DNA of 64,000 nucleotides, taken from NCBI GenBank assembly GCA_029531795.1, contig JAPEIS010000001.1, positions 5,704,001-5,768,000 on the forward strand. The letters run 5' to 3'. Below the pieces are notes generated by a model. The model was not told where the DNA came from and did no database searches. It saw only the letters and a program-made list of their open reading frames with translations. This DNA is from Sclerotinia nivalis (lineage: Eukaryota > Ascomycota > Leotiomycetes > Helotiales > Sclerotiniaceae). Every line of letters begins with the position of its first letter. The stretch's first letter is position 1. Shown here one piece after another: positions 34,756-46,413 of this stretch. Made by a program: the position numbers and the translations under genes.

Positions 34756-35997
34756 TTATCATGGAGATGGAGATGGAGATGAGGTGCTTGTAGGCGATGG
34801 CATAACTAGCTGTATTTGGTAGATATGGCGTCGTTGCATTGAATATACCCTAGTTAACAATCAACATTCGTCGATCCCCTCATCCTCCCGCCATCCATGT
34901 CTGCATTGACTAACACCGCATCTACTTCTCCATATTTCACATACCATACATTGAACATCAGAACTTGGTGCTGATGTCCATATGGGTGGGTGGTCAAGCG
35001 ATGTCCACTTTTAACACAACCCCTCCCCAAAATTATAATCCTACGCCGACATAAACCATAAACTAATGGCAGAAAGGAGCCAAAACATAAACATCAATCC
35101 CTCACAGATAACCTACCTCCTACCTCCTATCCCTATCTCATATATCTCATACCTCTCCTCTAAAAATCCATAATCTATAATCTACACACAAAGAACACAC
35201 ACTACAAACCCCCCCTCCCCAAAAAAAACAAACCCACCACTTCCTAACCGAGTAACTCACTCATCATACTTTCCTACAAAACGAACGATACGAAAACTGC
35301 ACTCCCAGACTCCCAGTGTAAGTAAGAGCTTGAGTTGGTTAGCAAGGGGATAGAGAAAGAGAAAAAAGGGTGGTGATTTGTGTGGTGTTGAGTATGATTT
35401 GGGTGTTTGTATGGAGTATATAAATTGAACTTTAGTAAAGGATGATTATACCTAGTCGAGTAGAACTTAAAAGTCACAAATCGCAAGTCCATCAAATCAC
35501 AAAAGTATTGATAATGATAAAAAGCTCAATAATTTCCATCATATTGTAATCGTATCATAAAGTAGACAGAAACAAGTTGGTATCGTGCGACTCAGACGCC
35601 CACCCCCACTCCCAAGCCAGATCCGCAGAGAAAGAATCCCATTCTCTCTACCCATACCCATACCCAAATCCATACCCAAATCCAAACTCCCAGGAAACAA
35701 AAAGAGCAAGAACCACAAAAAATAAATCCAACAACAATCTATCTGATACATGAATCCCAGCGCAACAGGCATCCAAACCATAAGCGGAAGCTAAACTCCA
35801 TTATGAGCATTTAGAAGAACGCAAGAATCCATCACCAACTCTTTCTCATCAGTTCGAGGAAGGTTTGAGGCAGGGACACCCAGGCCAACAAAATGACAAC
35901 TCGCACACAACCAAGAACTGATGTTTTCTAACCAGACGACAAACTTAGAGGGATCTAGCACGCTCCAAGCGGCTAGCATACGACCTCAGATCGACAA
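34756..35997. other. Intergenic region between convergent genes
   Basis: Lies between the 3' ends of the dynein intermediate chain and ubiquitin protease genes. CT/AC-rich on the + strand at about 35080-35240, then CCCATACC repeats near 35645-35690. No gene seen. Confidence 0.5.
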
Positions 35998-38107
35998 TTA
36001 AGTCTGTTTGCGTTGGTAGAACAGCAAATACGGTTGGTTACCCCCAAGAGCCTTTGCCAGAGTCGTAGCGTCGTAATATGCATCGTTAAAGCAATTCCAG
36101 CGACCATCGGGTCCACGAGCATCACAGATGTAATGCCCATAGTCGAGGCTGCCAGAATGCGAAACGGATGCTACGAGCTCGTACTCCATGGAGTCCTTGC
36201 TTCCACTGGGGTCGCGATAAGGACTGAGGTCGAGGGTATGGTCGATCGGAAGCGTAAGCTTATCCTTTCTTCCATCGTAACCAAACCGTTTAAGCTGGAC
36301 GAACAAGATATCTGGTGCGTGACTGATCGACTGTACACGATGAACGTCCCCTATTACCTTACACTTCTCGCACCGGTAACCTTCGATCGTCTCATCCAAG
36401 TACTTATGCAAGTACGAGGAAAGAGAACCACCTCGGATACGCGGTTTGAGAGGTACGGACAAGGCAAGTTCATCTTGTAAGTCTCCCACAGAGACGTTGT
36501 GGCAGTTATCGCATGTGATTCTGCTGCTTAGAACAAGCTGCATTATCGACTGCATACTGGCAACGCTCCTGAATTAAAAGTCAGCGACATGTTACATGTA
36601 AGCGACGAAAAGAAACTATAGACTTACGACGCCTTGATCTGTTCGTCGATCTTTTCCAACATCCAGGTAATTTGCTCATGAGGATCACCTTGCCCGGAGG
36701 GTCCAGGATACCACCCAAGACGCTTGCACTGGACCTCGAGTCTTCGCAGCAGGATTGTGATGTCCTTGGCAGGAAAGCCAACAGTCCAATACTTCGAAGA
36801 CAAGAGGCTAAGAGCGCAGGCCAAGCAGTCTTTTCTAGGTATGTCGCCTAGTGGATATTTGTGAGCGAATGAATAACCAAAAAAAATCAGATTGGGTATA
36901 ACTTACAAGTGTCCACTGGATGTTGGTCAATCAAAAAATTGAAGAACTTGGGAAGATGGAAAAGACCTTGTAATAAACTATTTCTGTAGCATGCATATCC
37001 AGTAACATTGGCTAATCCCCTCTGGGCGGCTGTTGGCATGCGGGTTGAGTCTTTTCGTACTTTCGAGGCCTAAAGATATATGAGTATTTATACAAGTAAA
37101 GAAGTGAATTGACTTACCAAGTATCTTCGTTTTTTTAGCGAATCGCTGCGTATCTTCTCCAATTCCTCCTTCGAGGGCTTTGCACCCGGCTTGGAAGTGA
37201 TAGCTTTCTGGGTAGGGGCTTTCGAGGCCTTGGCATTAAGTCTTCGCTTCTTTGGTGATTCCCATTTAGAAGCGATTTCTTCATCTTCATCGTCTGGTCG
37301 TGATCTCTTCGGAGAACCGCTTTTCGTGATAGATTTTTCTTCTTCAGCACCAGAGTAAAACTTCGATGGTTCAACGAATTTGAATTTGATCTTCTTGCTT
37401 TTCGTCTCGGGGAATGCTTCATTAGGAGAATTGGGTTTCGTGGTGGTTTCGTCTTTGATAGCGGATAAAGGAGACGATGACGCAGGCGATTTAGAAGGAG
37501 CTGAGACAGCGGACGAAGGAAGCGAGGATAGAGGTAGATTTGACGAAGCGGGAGAAACGAATGAAGGAGGTGTGTTGTCAGATTTCTTTTCCAATGAAGG
37601 AGAAACAGAAATCTTTAAATGAGGAGTAGGAGTAGATAACTTTGATGGCGGAGGAGAATTAGATGTCATTGAGTGAGCAGTAGCACCAACTGTCTTTGCC
37701 GGTGGAGAAGGAATAGCAGACTTTGATGGTGGAGGAGAAAGAGATGACTTTGCAGAAGGAGAAACAGACATCCTTGAACGTGGAGTAGACTTTGCCGGCG
37801 GATGAGAATCAGAAGACTTTGTTGGTGGTGGTGAAACAGATGACTTCGAACCATTTGTAGAAGAACTGGAAGACGAAGAAGCTGATCTTGCAGGAGAAGA
37901 CATTTTCCTGCCACGCGAGAACCGTCGTCGATAATTCTTCGACTGGGCGAAATATTGTGCGTACAGCTTGTTTTGCTTTGGGTTCTTCATGAGAAATGAT
38001 CGTGGGTTGTATTTGAACGCTTCTGTATAATTGTATCCGGTAGAGTTTGAAGAATCAAAAGTGAGAAAGGGAGGTGCCTTATACATCTTCATAACTTTGG
38101 TCGCCAT
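35998..38107 (-). CDS. Ubiquitin-specific protease (C19 family) with long Ser-rich N terminus
   Basis: Four exons on the minus strand: 38107-37118, 37069-36907, 36847-36628 and 36568-35998; 647 aa. Introns are 48, 59 and 59 bp. It removes ubiquitin from substrates as a cysteine protease. The first 330 residues are basic then Ser/Pro/Lys-rich, with many KS/PPPSK repeats, and probably disordered. The catalytic Cys box is GLANVTGYACYRNSLLQGL with Cys357; compared with the usual GLxNxGNTCYxNS it is one residue longer between Asn and Cys. The Zn ribbon has Cys477/480 and Cys524/527 (CDNC, CEKC). The His box GSLDYGHYICDARGPDGRWN has His603 and Asn619-Asp620. The catalytic domain (about 320 aa) is short for the family, near the USP36/USP17-like group. 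The ATG at 38107 (MATKVMKMYKAPPF) is the first Met; the open frame extends upstream only from a TTG. Confidence 0.9.
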
Positions 38108-39266
38108 TTTGAATGTCGATTGCTCTATTGTCTTTTTGGTCGGTGACTGTAAAATGCGTTCTGGTTGTTTCAACAATAAGGAGGTTCAACAGTGCGCTTG
38201 TTGTGTATCTTTTTTCGATGCGAGCTCGAATTGTATAGAGTACGACGGTGAAATTTAATTGGTCTAGCAAACCTCAAAGATGGTCAATTTCGCAAGGTGA
38301 CAACAGGTAAACTACCTTATGCCGCTTCTAAGTCTCGTATGATATTGTGTTGTCGTAAAATTTGCAAGGTGAAAGTGAAAGTGAAAGAGTTTTCCAGCAA
38401 ATAACTTTCTTTCTAGCTCAACTCCCTCTCAAATTTGTAGTAAAGATCGGTATATATTCTAAAAGAAAATTGAGCTCCCGTTGGAACTTAATCGATGCCT
38501 CTAACCCGTTGATTCTCGAACTGTACATCGAGTCTGGAGCAGGAAGTCGTATTTCGTTCGAGCAGAATTTGCGATTGAATTCGGTTGCGTGGAGATTTTT
38601 TTGCTTATAGTAAAGCCGTCTTGCTATATGGATTTTCTAGTTGCTTCTTTTGTAATAGAATGAATGTATGGTTGTTGTTATATCTTCATTCTCGTCGAGA
38701 CGTGGTTGAAGAGAAGTCTGAATTTCAAAAAAATGATAATTTTTTAAAATGTGCATCATCCCGCACACCAAGAAAAGATCAGTGCGCTAGCGGCCGATTA
38801 TTCCGGCGAAAAGTCCGAAGAATAACTTTTGCGATTTCATTTCCTTATCTAATCTAAATCTAATCCCGCTAACCTTCAATGAACATCCACCATCCCACCA
38901 TCACATTGGATGTTTGCTTCCCCGCTGCAAGTGCAAAAAATATATCACCGTAGCATTCACCATTTAAGACCTTGTCTTGGACAGCAGCGCTTGAGCAGAG
39001 ACATTAAAACCTTAAAATAACCTCTCAACATCTCTTTTATTACTCATCACTATTCAAATCGAGAGGAAGATAAAATCTCTGCCCCTCATATACCAAAAGT
39101 TACCCATCACGTCACATAACCATACACCCCGTTCTGGTCACGAGATCGAGACTTTTTTTTCATCTAAAAGGGGATATACATACGCATACATACATTCCTC
39201 ATCAAATATCACCACCAACATTAAGACCTAACTCCAGTCACGAGACCAATCCGCTCTTCTCAAACC
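38108..39266. promoter_or_regulatory. Divergent upstream region of the protease and TRM9 genes
   Basis: About 1.16 kb between divergent ATGs. The last 300 bp before TRM9 are CT/CA-rich on the + strand (probable leader). No coding sequence or clear repeat recognised. Confidence 0.45.
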
Positions 39267-40067
39267 ATGGCAACCCAACCAACCCCAGAAGAATCTCATT
39301 CAGATTCCCACCCAAAAGTCCCCTTACCCAAATCCGCACCCGAATCCACACCTATAACATCTCCCCCCACCATCCCCGAAAACTACGAAGAACAAAACGT
39401 ACACGCAGTCTACGAACAAATCGCCTCACACTTCTCCTCGACCCGCTACAAAGCCTGGCCCATCGTAAAGACCTTTCTCCAAAACCTCTCCCCGGGATCC
39501 ATCGGTCTAGACATCGGCTGCGGCAATGGAAAATATCTTCTCGTAAACCCCGACGTCTTCATCGTCGGTTCGGACCGCTCTACAAACCTGGCCAAAATAG
39601 CTAGTGCACATCAACCACACTCTGCTATTGTGGCCGATACATTAGCATTACCACATCCAGAGGGCAAATTTGATTTCGCAATCAGCATAGCAGTGATTCA
39701 TCATCTATCTACTCCTACTCGACGCCGCGAAGCCGTATCTTCTATTCTCGCCACACTCTCCTCTTCCACAGGAAAAGCACTAATCTACGTCTGGGCACTC
39801 GAGCAATCATCCTCCCGTCGCGGCTGGGACTCCACAAACCCTCAAGATGTCATGGTACCCTGGGTTATGCGCACGGGCAAAAAAGTAGCTGCCGATGGAA
39901 GTGTTTCACAACCGGCTTCGGAAAAGACATTTCAACGTTATTACCATTTGTATCGGGCCGGCGAACTGGAGGAGGATATTAGAGCCGTAGGGGGTGTAGT
40001 GGTAGAAAGTGGATACGAGAAGGATAATTGGTGGGCTATTTGTTCGAAGGGCGATGCAAGTGGGTGA
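39267..40067 (+). CDS. TRM9: tRNA wobble-uridine carboxymethyl methyltransferase Trm9
   Basis: Single exon, 266 aa, close to yeast Trm9 in size. With Trm112 it methylates cm5U34 to mcm5U and mcm5s2U in tRNAs, acting after Elongator. Visible class-I SAM-methyltransferase motifs are YEEQNVHAVYEQIASHFSSTR (the family N-terminal signature) at about 40-60, motif I GLDIGCGNGKY at 80-90, the acidic loop SDRS, the DTLALPHPEGKFD motif, and AISIAVIHHLSTPTRRREA, which is characteristic of Trm9/ALKBH8. The C terminus has FQRYYHLYRAGELEEDIRA and ends EKDNWWAICSKG. A roughly 38-residue Pro/Ser-rich N-terminal extension precedes the conserved part. It has no introns, unlike most neighbours. Confidence 0.95.
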   Translation: MATQPTPEESHSDSHPKVPLPKSAPESTPITSPPTIPENYEEQNVHAVYEQIASHFSSTRYKAWPIVKTFLQNLSPGSIGLDIGCGNGKYLLVNPDVFIVGSDRSTNLAKIASAHQPHSAIVADTLALPHPEGKFDFAISIAVIHHLSTPTRRREAVSSILATLSSSTGKALIYVWALEQSSSRRGWDSTNPQDVMVPWVMRTGKKVAADGSVSQPASEKTFQRYYHLYRAGELEEDIRAVGGVVVESGYEKDNWWAICSKGDASG

Positions 40068-40840
40068 ATGTGATGTTAACGTTGTGGATATGAATCGTGA
40101 ACACAGGAGATCAGCAAGAACTCGGGATGGTCCCGAGCCCTAGATGGATATCGTGTAGGATTGATGCATGATGGTGCATGCATACATGCAAAGTCTTCTA
40201 GCCATAAAGCAGGTGACAGGACCCGAGTCGGAAGTAGGCGCCAGTGTAGTACGAAATCGACCGGGAGGTCGATACCCGCTTCTCCCAAGACGCCAGCCAA
40301 GGATTAAAGTTCAGCCTATACGATTACTGTATCACAGGAAACCTGACTGCTATTACACTATCGCCTGTTGAACTTGGGAGTATGTCAAGAGATATAGATC
40401 AAGAAATTTTTCCATGTAAGATAAATACAGACGTACATACAGCAATCATAAAGGCAATTACAAGAACATAAAGGGTACAAACATCATAATACAATCTAGA
40501 AGGTATAGTTCAAGCACCATGCGTGCCTGCAAGCAATCCGTGCTACGCTACCCCATCTTATCCCATCCCATTTCAATCCATCAAACCCCTACGCAGCCCA
40601 AGCCAAGGCGGCTCACGCACACATTTTAAATCACCGCGCCATCCCAATATGCAAAGCCCACCCACATATGCTCACCACAACCCATCTTATCCCATCCCGT
40701 CCCATACCATCCCAACCCAAAACAAAAAAAAAATTAACTTTTCCCCAAACGCCAATCGCGTTTGCACACGTTCCCTTCATTCCACATAAAGTTCTATTGA
40801 ATAAATTTCATTGTCATTGTGATTGAGATCGACATCCTCA
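40068..40840. other. Intergenic region between convergent genes
   Basis: Between the 3' ends of TRM9 and the Myb-like gene. Contains CCCATCTTATCCCATCC-type repeats at about 40550-40720 and an A10 run near 40727. No gene seen. Confidence 0.5.
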
Positions 40841-42031
40841 TCACTGTCTCCTCCTCGACGAATCCCTCGAGCCAGCTTCGGGACTCCCTCGACGCTTCGC
40901 TTCAGGTCGATGACCCATCATTCCAATCGCGGGTAAAAGTGGTCCTGGACTTGGGTAGCCACTTGAATATCCACTCGAGTGCGCCGGCGTCGACATCGCG
41001 TAGGCTGGTGTGCTATACGGGCTAACGCCGGTGGTCATCTCCACTAGACTTGGTAGGTATTGGCCACCTCTTCCTGCTCCCATCATGTTCATTCCACCTC
41101 CGATGGCAGCCAATGCTAGACCATCAGAGGGGCTTGTGGGCGGGACGGATCTGGGGGTGCTTTCTCTTCTTGCGGCGATTGTGCGAGTGCCACCTCTGGG
41201 ATTTGGATTGCCTTGCGCAGTTCCGGGTCTGCTGTATCTAGAGCCAGTAGATCCTGACCCCATTGTGCTAGATGTGGATTGGCTGTAGGAATGTCCTCTC
41301 ACGGGTGAAGCTCGTGAGCCGGACGATGGTGCATCGAGAGTTACGCTGGATAATGAGAACGGGACAACACCTGCACGTCTTGCCATATCATTTTCGCCAA
41401 GTTGCCAGTGCATAGCTTCTGCTGCTCGCCATGGTACTGCCATTTCTTCGGCTACTTTTGACCACATCTCTTGTTTAAATCTAGATAGTGATGTTAATAA
41501 CATTCTTTCTCAAGTCCGACGTTGGAATAAATCATACCTTTCGTAAAGTCTGGCGAGCTTGTTCTTTCGTTCTTCGTCCCATTCACTCCTACGTTCCAGG
41601 TAGTTTTGATAATGTAACCGACAACTAATAGCACTGCGACCCGGTAATCTCTTAGAGATGTCCTCCCACTTCATTCCACTGCCCCTTAGATCGATGATTA
41701 AAGCATCTTCGTCGGCCGACCATTTACTCTGCTTCTTAGCCGGAGACTCCGATGGATGGGCACCCATACTTCTTTTTCCGCCTGAGCCAGAGATGGCAGC
41801 AGCGTAAATTGGTAGGTCTGGTTGTGCGATTGATGACTGAACAGATGCAGATCTTGTTTGATTTCTGTCGGGTGGTGATGCGGTCGGGGACTCATTAGAG
41901 TCCGGGTCCTTGAGGAGAAGGGAGATATCCACGGTGATGACGAAGTCCCTGATACCGTCAAGGTCGACGGATGATCTGCGAAGAAGCGGTGCACGGTTTG
42001 TTTCTGTGTTGCTTTCGGTTCTGTAGATCAT
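40841..42031 (-). CDS. Myb/SANT-like DNA-binding protein
   Basis: Two exons on the minus strand: to 41538 and 41480-40841, across a 57-bp intron (GTATGA...CTAG) whose join gives LYERFKQEMWSKV. From the ATG at 42031 the product is 377 aa. The frame is open further to an ATG at 42145, and an AG at about 42022 could be a 3' splice site, so the true 5' end is uncertain. The first Myb-like repeat is at about residues 102-147 (SKWSADEDALIIDLRGSGMK, then WEDISKRLPGRSAISCRLHY), with the Trp spacing of SANT domains. The second is at about 148-195 (WDEERKNKLARLYERFKQEM, then WSKVAEEMAVPWRAAEAMHW). The remaining roughly 180 residues are Ser/Gly/Pro-rich and end in a basic RRGSPEAGSRDSSRRRQ. A nuclear transcription factor role is inferred from the tandem repeats. 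Confidence 0.85.
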
Positions 42032-45000
42032 TAAATTTTGACACGAGGTCCGGCAATTCGAACTTGTTGATAAAAGTCGTCCCTGTACAATCCGAAAGAG
42101 TAGTTTGTTGATCGAAAAAGAAGATCTGAAAAGAGAAAACAACACTTTTGATAGATATGAGTAATAGGTGGCGTGAAACAGGCTAGATTGTTCTTCAAGG
42201 CGTGATGGCTTGGATTGTTCGGGAAGGACTATCTTGAGACCACTTCTGACGGGAGGACCACGATCCTATTTCAGGCCTTCGAAGTAGAGTGGGTCGCCTA
42301 AGATCCAATAGCCATAAACCTGACTGGCAAAAATATATCATTGGATGCAGCCAATCGCGGTAGATGAGATGGAAAAGGGAAAAGAGCAGAAGACAACGCC
42401 AACGGAACAATACGTCAAGTTTGCTAATGAAGCTGGTTAAAAGACAAGGGCATTGTTCGAACTGATCCCCACAAGGAATGACTAGGTGCTGGACGGTAGG
42501 TCGGGAGCATGCGCATTGCAAATAGCCCTTGGGGTGGGGGCGGCCCAGCCAGGGTATGCTAGTGTGGAGGAAGGCAGGCCACGAATTCATGCATGAACAT
42601 GAACGTGAGCATAATCATGCTTCCAGAATGGTTGCATTCTAGTGTCTCCATTGTTTAGAAGTCGTAGAAGAACAGTTGAAACTTGGGAGCTGGCGCTTGA
42701 AACCGATTTATACTCCTTAGATCCCTCGAGGTTGTTTTAGACACATGTCTGTGCGCAACCTTGATCGAACTTGACTTTGATTGTAATTATCTGCAGTTCA
42801 CCAAATTGCACAATAAGAGAAGGGTTTGAATACCACAATAATGAAAAGGTTCATGATTTGATCTCGGTTGCTTGTCGCTGCCTCAATGAGCAGACATTGT
42901 AGATCTGAGATTGACGTCTAAGGAGAGGGAATTGGCGGTCTGATTTTGCAAGGGTAGTGGACAACTCTGATTCAAGGATTATAATGTATGATCTTCATGG
43001 CTTGCAGCGCTTCTAAGTCCTCGATGAACCACGATCTTCCGTGGGGCGAGGAAGCCGAAAAAATTTAAGCAAGCCATATAGAATAAAATTCCCTTCAATT
43101 GGGTCGTTGGTGGCTGAAAATAAACCTTGCGCGACCGTTTAGGTCGGCTGTGCCTCATCCAAAGTATAATCCTTGATGCCCAAACAGAAGAAATATGCTG
43201 CGCTGTTCGATCCCCGTTTGTATCTCTGTCGCTAGCCATTACAATGGGCACAGTTGCATCCCCAGTCTCTTGCCTTCAACAGAGCCTTCGGATACCTACA
43301 TCTGGCGGTGTAAATTCGTATAGTCATGTGAGACGGCGCCATGATCGTGTAGACGGTTTGAGTCATTGAACCTCTTTTTTTTCCTCAGAACTTTCGGAAA
43401 CATGGTATCCTGTAGCCCAAAGTCTAAATGACCAACACCCCAAATGGCATACACGGCGAGCGCTCAATCAAAGCTTTCTGCAGTTCGGGTTCAGCCCTGA
43501 TTAATCTCATAATTCTCATCCGGGAAGATGGGGGCGGTGAAAGCCAAGTAGACGCTTTTAGCTGTCATCTAGCCTCGAAAAAGTATAAACTTGTCAGATC
43601 AGACGAGAGCAACAAATTATGGTTGTCGCACGGCCTTGGAAGATAGCGCCTCAAAGCAAGCGTCGCCCATTGCGTGCATTAGTATGCTTAGTAACATTTG
43701 ACAACAATAGCAAAGCTGTGCTGGCATTGTTGATTGCGGTGTCTCAGAAAGGATACATATCCTGCGGATATCCGTCATGTAGCTGTGCCCGTTTGGTTTC
43801 CATTTACAATGGTCATTGTTGTGTGAAAGTAGCATTCTGCATTCTGCATTCATGGAGGCCTGAGCAAGGCGGCTGTCAAAATTAGTATTAATTGCCTCAT
43901 GCACAAAGTACAGGTGGATTTCTTTTTTAAGCGTTAGTTCGGGTAGCTGCCGATGTTATGCCATGAAAGCATGATCTCATCATGAGTTTCCCTAGTCGTC
44001 GGTGTAGAATTTCCAAATTGAGACGGCTTAGTAATGGGCAGCTACTATCGTGTTCATCGCTCCCTCGTCCCGAATGGAATAGAGTCCGATCAATTGTGGG
44101 GAGAAGATCTTGCGAACCACCAAAAGCAAAGTCAAAAAGTAGATACAGCTGGAGTTAGCTTTAACTTGGCTTGATATTTTCAAGATGTAAAGATGTAAAG
44201 ATGCAAGTCGCGTGGCACTTCGGAGAGTGGCGCATACAGGGCAGGGCTATGGAAAAGAACTTCGTCTCAGAAAGGGAACCAACCCCAAGCCCATGTCCGT
44301 TTGAGCGGTGTAGTATGTATAAATATGCCATGCAGTCCCAGACAAGAACAATAATACTAACTATAGACTATAGAAATCTTGGAAAAGAATAAATGGCGCC
44401 GAAAAGAGTTCGAGGATAAACTCTCATTGAACACATTCAACGCAGGGTCCAAAATTATTCATGCTGAGTTCCCGTGTCCTTTTTTTCCGATTTGCTCAAT
44501 GGGAAGATTATGGAGTGTGAGTGGACACATTTGGTATAATTCAATAAACCAAGTCAATCAGTTAACAAGTCAGACTACAAACGAAAGTTAGCCAGCCAAT
44601 TGGGACAAGAACTGTTAGAGATCTTCTCCTGATCCTCTTTTTTTCTTTCCCACAATTTTTATCAGTTTGAGCCTTGCGACAAAGTAAATCGATAATCCAT
44701 CCATAACCCAAAATCCATACCAAGGCAACCTTAGTTCATAATTCATAGTTGGATCAAAGGCTTCGGTTCGCCTTGTTATACTATAATAAGTTAACCCAAC
44801 GATCAATTGAAGTTCACGGTCCTTTGCAATTGAGACTTCTAGAGCATTGACTTTTCCATGTACGGAGTAGTAAGTCTTATAATTCTTATAATTATGTGGG
44901 GGATGGAAGAAAGTGCTAGGATTTGAAGTTTGAGAGGATTGAAGATGTATCAGTTCATGAAATGGATGGATGGATGGATGAACCTTTGAAAGATACGACT

Positions 45001-46413
45001 AAGATGTGTTGATGAAGATATTTCGACTTTGATCAATTTTTTTTTCCTTTTCATGGTTGATAAAAGTAAGGTTAATAGGTGGGTGGGTAAGTAGAAAAGG
45101 TTGAGAGAAGTAATAATAGGAGGAGAAAAGAAGAAGAAAAATTCTATCAGATTAGGTAACCTCGATTATCCAACCTAATCTTGATATGCAAGTGCGTTTG
45201 GTAGACATGGAATATTTGCATGGAATATTTGCATGGAAGAATCACTGTAACTCTGTAGGTGATGCAGGCGATGTAGGTGATTACCTAGTAGGTGCTTATT
45301 TCCCTTGTGCCTCATCTTATCTTTCCTCATTCCTCAAATGCAAATGTGTGATGTGTTCAACCTGTACAATATACTCCGTACATCGTACATCGTACATCGT
45401 ACATCACCCATCATCCATCATCCATCATCCATTTCGGAAATATATGTTCCTTCCTAATAAATTCTTTTTGCTCATGTAACCTTACCACCACTCACTCATT
45501 CAATGTCGCCGTCCTAATTCGGATTGAAACTGTCAATTTAAAACTGGGGTCAATGAAGAAGTTGTGGCTGGTGAATTCTGAATAACACCCACCCAGTGCC
45601 ACCAAACCTTCCAGTTTCCAGTTTTTATATGGGTCGACTTTTCGAACAACAACTTAATGGATCAATTTGCCTCATCTTCATCCTTCGTGACCCATAAACG
45701 TCGTATTTCTACCAGGAAAACTATCAGTGACACCTCATCTGTCTCCATAATCTGTTTTCAATTTCTCCATCAAAGATTCTCCATCGAAGCTCTCACCGAA
45801 TCTTCTCAACAGATCAATTTCTATACGAGAACGATTGCCGTTGGCCGTTTCCCATCCATCTGCCACAAAGTCACCCGCCTTCAAACAGAACCTGGTAGAC
45901 ATAACATACTACCCAGGTAAATAAGTAAACTTGGAAGTTGGCACATTGGCACACTGGCACATCTGTCCCTGGTAACTGCAGAGATCCGTTAATTGGGATA
46001 TATTTCTATTTCAAGGTCAGGGGGGGGGGAAGAAATAAAAAACGTCTACTGTACTGCCCTGCCCTGCCCTGCCCTGCCCTGCCCTGCCCTGTCCTGTGGA
46101 TCCACCAGTGATCATTCGAAAATACCTTCCATTTCCAATCCTTATATCGATAGGAAAATATTATTGGGGAATCATCCTATTCCCAATCAAAATCTACCGA
46201 TAAACCCTTGAGGTTTCTCGCAGATTCGCTTCATTTTAATTGTGTAACGGTACTCCGTACCTTGACCCTTACCCAACATCAACTTTTACCTTGTCGCCTT
46301 ACATCGGAAAATTTCAACATTCGAAGCCTCATCCGTTAACCTACGCCTTACTTACATACCACACACCACACACCACATACCACATACCACATACCTTATA
46401 AATTTCAGCAACC
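42032..46413. other. Gene-poor region of 4.4 kb
   Basis: No frame here has a motif, plausible splicing or codon continuity. Scattered features are a TACGGAGTA at 44861-44869, TACTCCGTA at 45372-45380 and 46251-46259, ATGGATGG repeats near 44960, CATCGTACATCGTACATC and CATCATCC repeats near 45382-45432, a G run near 46020-46029, and a CTGCC microsatellite at 46054-46093. A short lineage-specific gene cannot be excluded. Confidence 0.5.
46054..46093. repeat. CTGCC microsatellite
   Basis: Seven perfect CTGCC units followed by one CTGTC variant, 320 bp upstream of the cofactor B ATG. Confidence 0.9.

Noticed and set aside
40523..40789. 88-codon + strand frame rich in Pro/Ser/His
   Set aside because: Built from CCCATCC-type repeats in an intergenic gap between convergent genes; no support.
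42195..42590. 131-codon minus-strand frame upstream of the Myb gene
   Set aside because: Residue composition is Trp/Leu/Cys-rich and random-looking; no initiator context or partner exon.
46054..46093. Regularly spaced short repeat, considered as CRISPR-like
   Set aside because: It is a contiguous CTGCC microsatellite with no spacers, in a eukaryotic genome.
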